A DNA stretch of 6,705 nt from Planctomycetota bacterium (GTDB taxonomy: Bacteria > Planctomycetota > Planctomycetia > Pirellulales > Lacipirellulaceae). Below, in pieces: positions 5,658 to 6,705 of this stretch. Every line of letters starts with the position of its first letter. Position 1 is the stretch's first letter. Where the stretch lies: contig JAADIN010000071.1 of the NCBI GenBank assembly GCA_013151315.1, positions 1 to 6,705 of the forward strand. The letters are read 5' to 3'. The notes beneath the pieces are model-generated. The model searched no databases. It was not told the DNA's origin and saw only the letters and a program-made list of their open reading frames with translations. Made by a program: the position numbers and the translations under genes.

Positions 5658-5679
5658 TGGGGAAACCGCGAAAGCCGAA

Positions 5680-6315
5680 CTATTGCCTCTTGCGTGGCTC
5701 TTCCTCTTGAGCCCGTTTCTGCAGCGCCTCGTCGAGCATCTTTTGGCGTCTTCGACGCATCCACCAGAGGGCAATCACTCCGACCACCACGAGCGTAATA
5801 AGACTGAGCTTCATTTCCGCATCGCGGAGAAGATCGGTAATTTGCTCTCCGTAGGTGTAAGAGAGGCCGAAAAAAGTGCCGACGACCAACGTCGCACACA
5901 CCAGATCCCAGAGAAGAAACCGTCGGAAAGGGATTCGCACCACCCCCGCCGCCAAATAGACAGGCCCTCGGATGCCTACCATAAATCGAGCCAGCAACAT
6001 GATCTTGAAGCCGTGCCGTTGGATCGCTTGCTCGAAATACGCTTCGCGCTGCGCGCCGACGAATTTTCCAAATTTGGGATGCGCCGCCACCAGCCCATGG
6101 CCAAAATGATAGCCGATGGCGTACATCAGGCTATCGCCGAGCAGCGCTCCGAAGAGACAGGCCGCGAAGGCCCATCCGGGTTCCAAGCGTCCTTGCGAGC
6201 TAAATATGCCAGCCAGAACGATCGGAACCTCTTCTGGAATAGGAAGTCCGCACCCGGTTAACACCAAAAAGAGGATGATGCCGAGATAGCCACCGTTGTG
6301 AAGTACAAAATCCAC
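5680..6315 (-). CDS. DedA family membrane protein (VTT/SNARE-associated domain)
   Basis: A 211-residue polytopic inner-membrane protein, normal length for DedA. Members are lipid transporters; some return undecaprenyl phosphate to the cytoplasmic face, others affect proton-motive force and drug tolerance. Signatures seen: GCGLPIPEEVPIVLAG (21-36) with acidic E28/E29 in the re-entrant loop, GDSLMYAIGYHFG (60-72), and the RFMVGIRGPVYLAAG block (110-124), whose R110 and R116 have the same spacing as the essential arginine pair of E. coli YqjA/YghB. Hydrophobic stretches lie at about 11-37, 49-69, 134-151 and 170-186. The last 25 residues are a highly charged tail (RRRRQKM...EEEPRKRQ), probably cytoplasmic. 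The start is GTG at 6315: an in-frame TAG lies five codons upstream, and no ATG is available before the first conserved residues. The substrate cannot be told from sequence. Confidence 0.93.
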   Translation of the reverse strand: MDFVLHNGGYLGIILFLVLTGCGLPIPEEVPIVLAGIFSSQGRLEPGWAFAACLFGALLGDSLMYAIGYHFGHGLVAAHPKFGKFVGAQREAYFEQAIQRHGFKIMLLARFMVGIRGPVYLAAGVVRIPFRRFLLWDLVCATLVVGTFFGLSYTYGEQITDLLRDAEMKLSLITLVVVGVIALWWMRRRRQKMLDEALQKRAQEEEPRKRQ

Positions 6316-6367
6316 GGGTACCCGCCGCTAGCGTTTTCTGTTTCGTCGTGGGGCCATTTACCTTCGT

Positions 6368-6373
6368 ATTATA
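6368..6373 (-). promoter_or_regulatory. Candidate -10 element of the DedA-family gene
   Basis: The minus strand reads GAG-TATAAT-ACG, a perfect -10 consensus, 52 nt before the GTG start, which would give a leader of about 46 nt. No good -35 hexamer stands at 16-18 nt upstream, so support is limited to the -10. Confidence 0.4.
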
Positions 6374-6465
6374 CTCTCGGCCGCCAGCAACTGCGCCGCC
6401 ATTTTCTCGTTCCCTAGTCCAGGACGATTGCAATGTCATCTAATAACTCAAAGTGAAAACGCTAG

Positions 6466-6608
6466 AAAAAACATACCCGCGAAACACGCGAAAATAAAAA
6501 ATTCTCATCAACGATTTCCTCGACTTACTCACCAAAATATGCCCGTCAAATGCTCTTGAATTACACTAATTTTCGCGTCCTTTCGCGTGTTTCGCGGGTA
6601 ACTTTTTT
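6466..6608. repeat. 143-bp palindromic intergenic element of TTTCGCG units
   Basis: The 28-nt arms (6466-6493 and 6581-6608) are complementary at 26 of 28 positions, including a perfect 20-bp core (TACCCGCGAAACACGCGAAA at 6474-6493 with its complement at 6581-6600). The right arm is built of roughly 10-nt units, TTTCGCGTCC, TTTCGCGTGT and TTCGCGGG; the outermost spacer-side unit (about 6571-6580) has no partner on the left. The 87-nt spacer is AT-rich with no coding signal. No flanking target duplication was found. The design parallels the CGCCAAG elements at 4110 and 5490, though the unit sequence differs. Confidence 0.8.
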
Positions 6609-6622
6609 TCAGTTGGAGTAAT

Positions 6623-6660
6623 AAAAAAGCCGCTGCGATGCCTGGGCATCGCAACGGCTT
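6623..6660 (-). terminator. Rho-independent terminator of a minus-strand gene beyond the right edge
   Basis: Arms AAGCCGCTGCGATGCC (6627-6642) and GGCATCGCAACGGCTT (6645-6660) pair at 15 of 16 positions with a tight loop. On the minus strand the stem runs straight into a T tract (complement of A6623-6628). It therefore ends a minus-strand transcript coming from the right. Possible stops for that gene are TAA at 6664-6666 or TAG at 6689-6691 (minus strand); the second gives a more usual stop-to-hairpin distance and ordinary codons. Confidence 0.85.
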
Positions 6661-6705
6661 GTGTTAATCCAAGCGATTCCGCCAGATTCTAAAAATCGCC
6701 GTTGA

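Larger units (their letters stand above)
6316..6705. other. Right-hand intergenic region
   Basis: 390 bp upstream of the DedA-family gene without a supported complete gene. It contains the candidate -10 (6368-6373), an 11-bp inverted repeat pair (6328-6338 and 6455-6465), a large palindromic element (6466-6608) and an intrinsic terminator (6623-6660) serving a minus-strand gene that enters from the right. The C-terminal codons of that gene may lie within 6661-6705, but the reading frame cannot be settled. Confidence 0.6.

Noticed and set aside
5409..5774. 122-codon N-terminal extension of the permease frame
   Set aside because: The extension translates a MITE-like element and the end of the DedA gene. 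The conserved MKILDRYLLRQF start at 5408 is the normal family N-terminus.
5614..6261. 215-codon plus-strand frame over the DedA-family gene
   Set aside because: It is antisense to a clear DedA protein, and it begins in a mobile element.
6315..6324. 10-bp palindrome CGGGTACCCG overlapping the DedA start codon
   Set aside because: It is short, has no loop for a stable hairpin and can be expected by chance; no repeat of it was seen elsewhere in the window.
6661..6705. Partial minus-strand CDS at the right edge ending at TAA 6664-6666 (ending ...FRIWRNRLD) or at TAG 6689-6691 (ending ...NGDF)
   Set aside because: The terminator at 6623-6660 implies a gene there, but at most 13 codons are visible and two frames are possible, so no CDS can be defended.

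Overview
The window looks like chromosomal DNA of a planctomycete, most likely of the Pirellulales type. This is inferred from a secreted protein with extreme cysteine content (planctomycete cell walls are known to be rich in disulfide-linked protein), from the dense palindromic intergenic repeats built around GTGAGCCGC...GCTAGC, and from the moderately GC-rich, loosely spaced, mostly Shine-Dalgarno-poor genes. No ribosomal RNA or phylogenetic marker is present, so the assignment is not proven.

Layout from left to right. A minus-strand apbE gene (flavin transferase) runs off the left edge (1-956) and is divergent from a plus-strand hexose-phosphate mutase of the archaeal GlmM type (1184-2527). 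The gap between them holds a 94-bp near-perfect palindrome (987-1080). A strong hairpin terminator (2547-2595) lies between the convergent mutase gene and a minus-strand gene for a secreted 201-residue protein with 50 cysteines and nine EPSCGC motifs (2636-3241). Further right, all on the minus strand, are a small cytoplasmic cyclophilin (3576-4010), an LptF/LptG-type inner-membrane permease (4275-5408) and a DedA-family membrane protein (5680-6315). At the right edge a second hairpin terminator (6623-6660) marks the end of a minus-strand gene that lies almost wholly outside the window.

The intergenic spaces carry the most unusual material. Two related elements of 156 and 168 bp (4110-4265 and 5490-5657) have matching terminal inverted repeats beginning CAGG, internal arms made of three 9-nt CGCCAAG units, and 10-bp flanking direct repeats that match at 9 of 10 positions. 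They behave like non-autonomous, MITE-like insertions, and each sits just 3' of a minus-strand stop codon. A third palindromic family (6466-6608) is built the same way from different units (TTTCGCG). With the 987-1080 palindrome, that makes three kinds of large inverted repeat in 6.7 kb.

The genes do not form an obvious operon or single pathway: the spaces between them are about 230 to 335 bp and several have their own terminator or promoter candidates. A loose common theme is the cell envelope: LPS-type lipid transport (LptF/G), lipid-carrier recycling (DedA), amino-sugar precursor supply (GlmM type) and a disulfide-rich secreted protein. No defence system, CRISPR array, tRNA, rRNA or transposase gene was seen.
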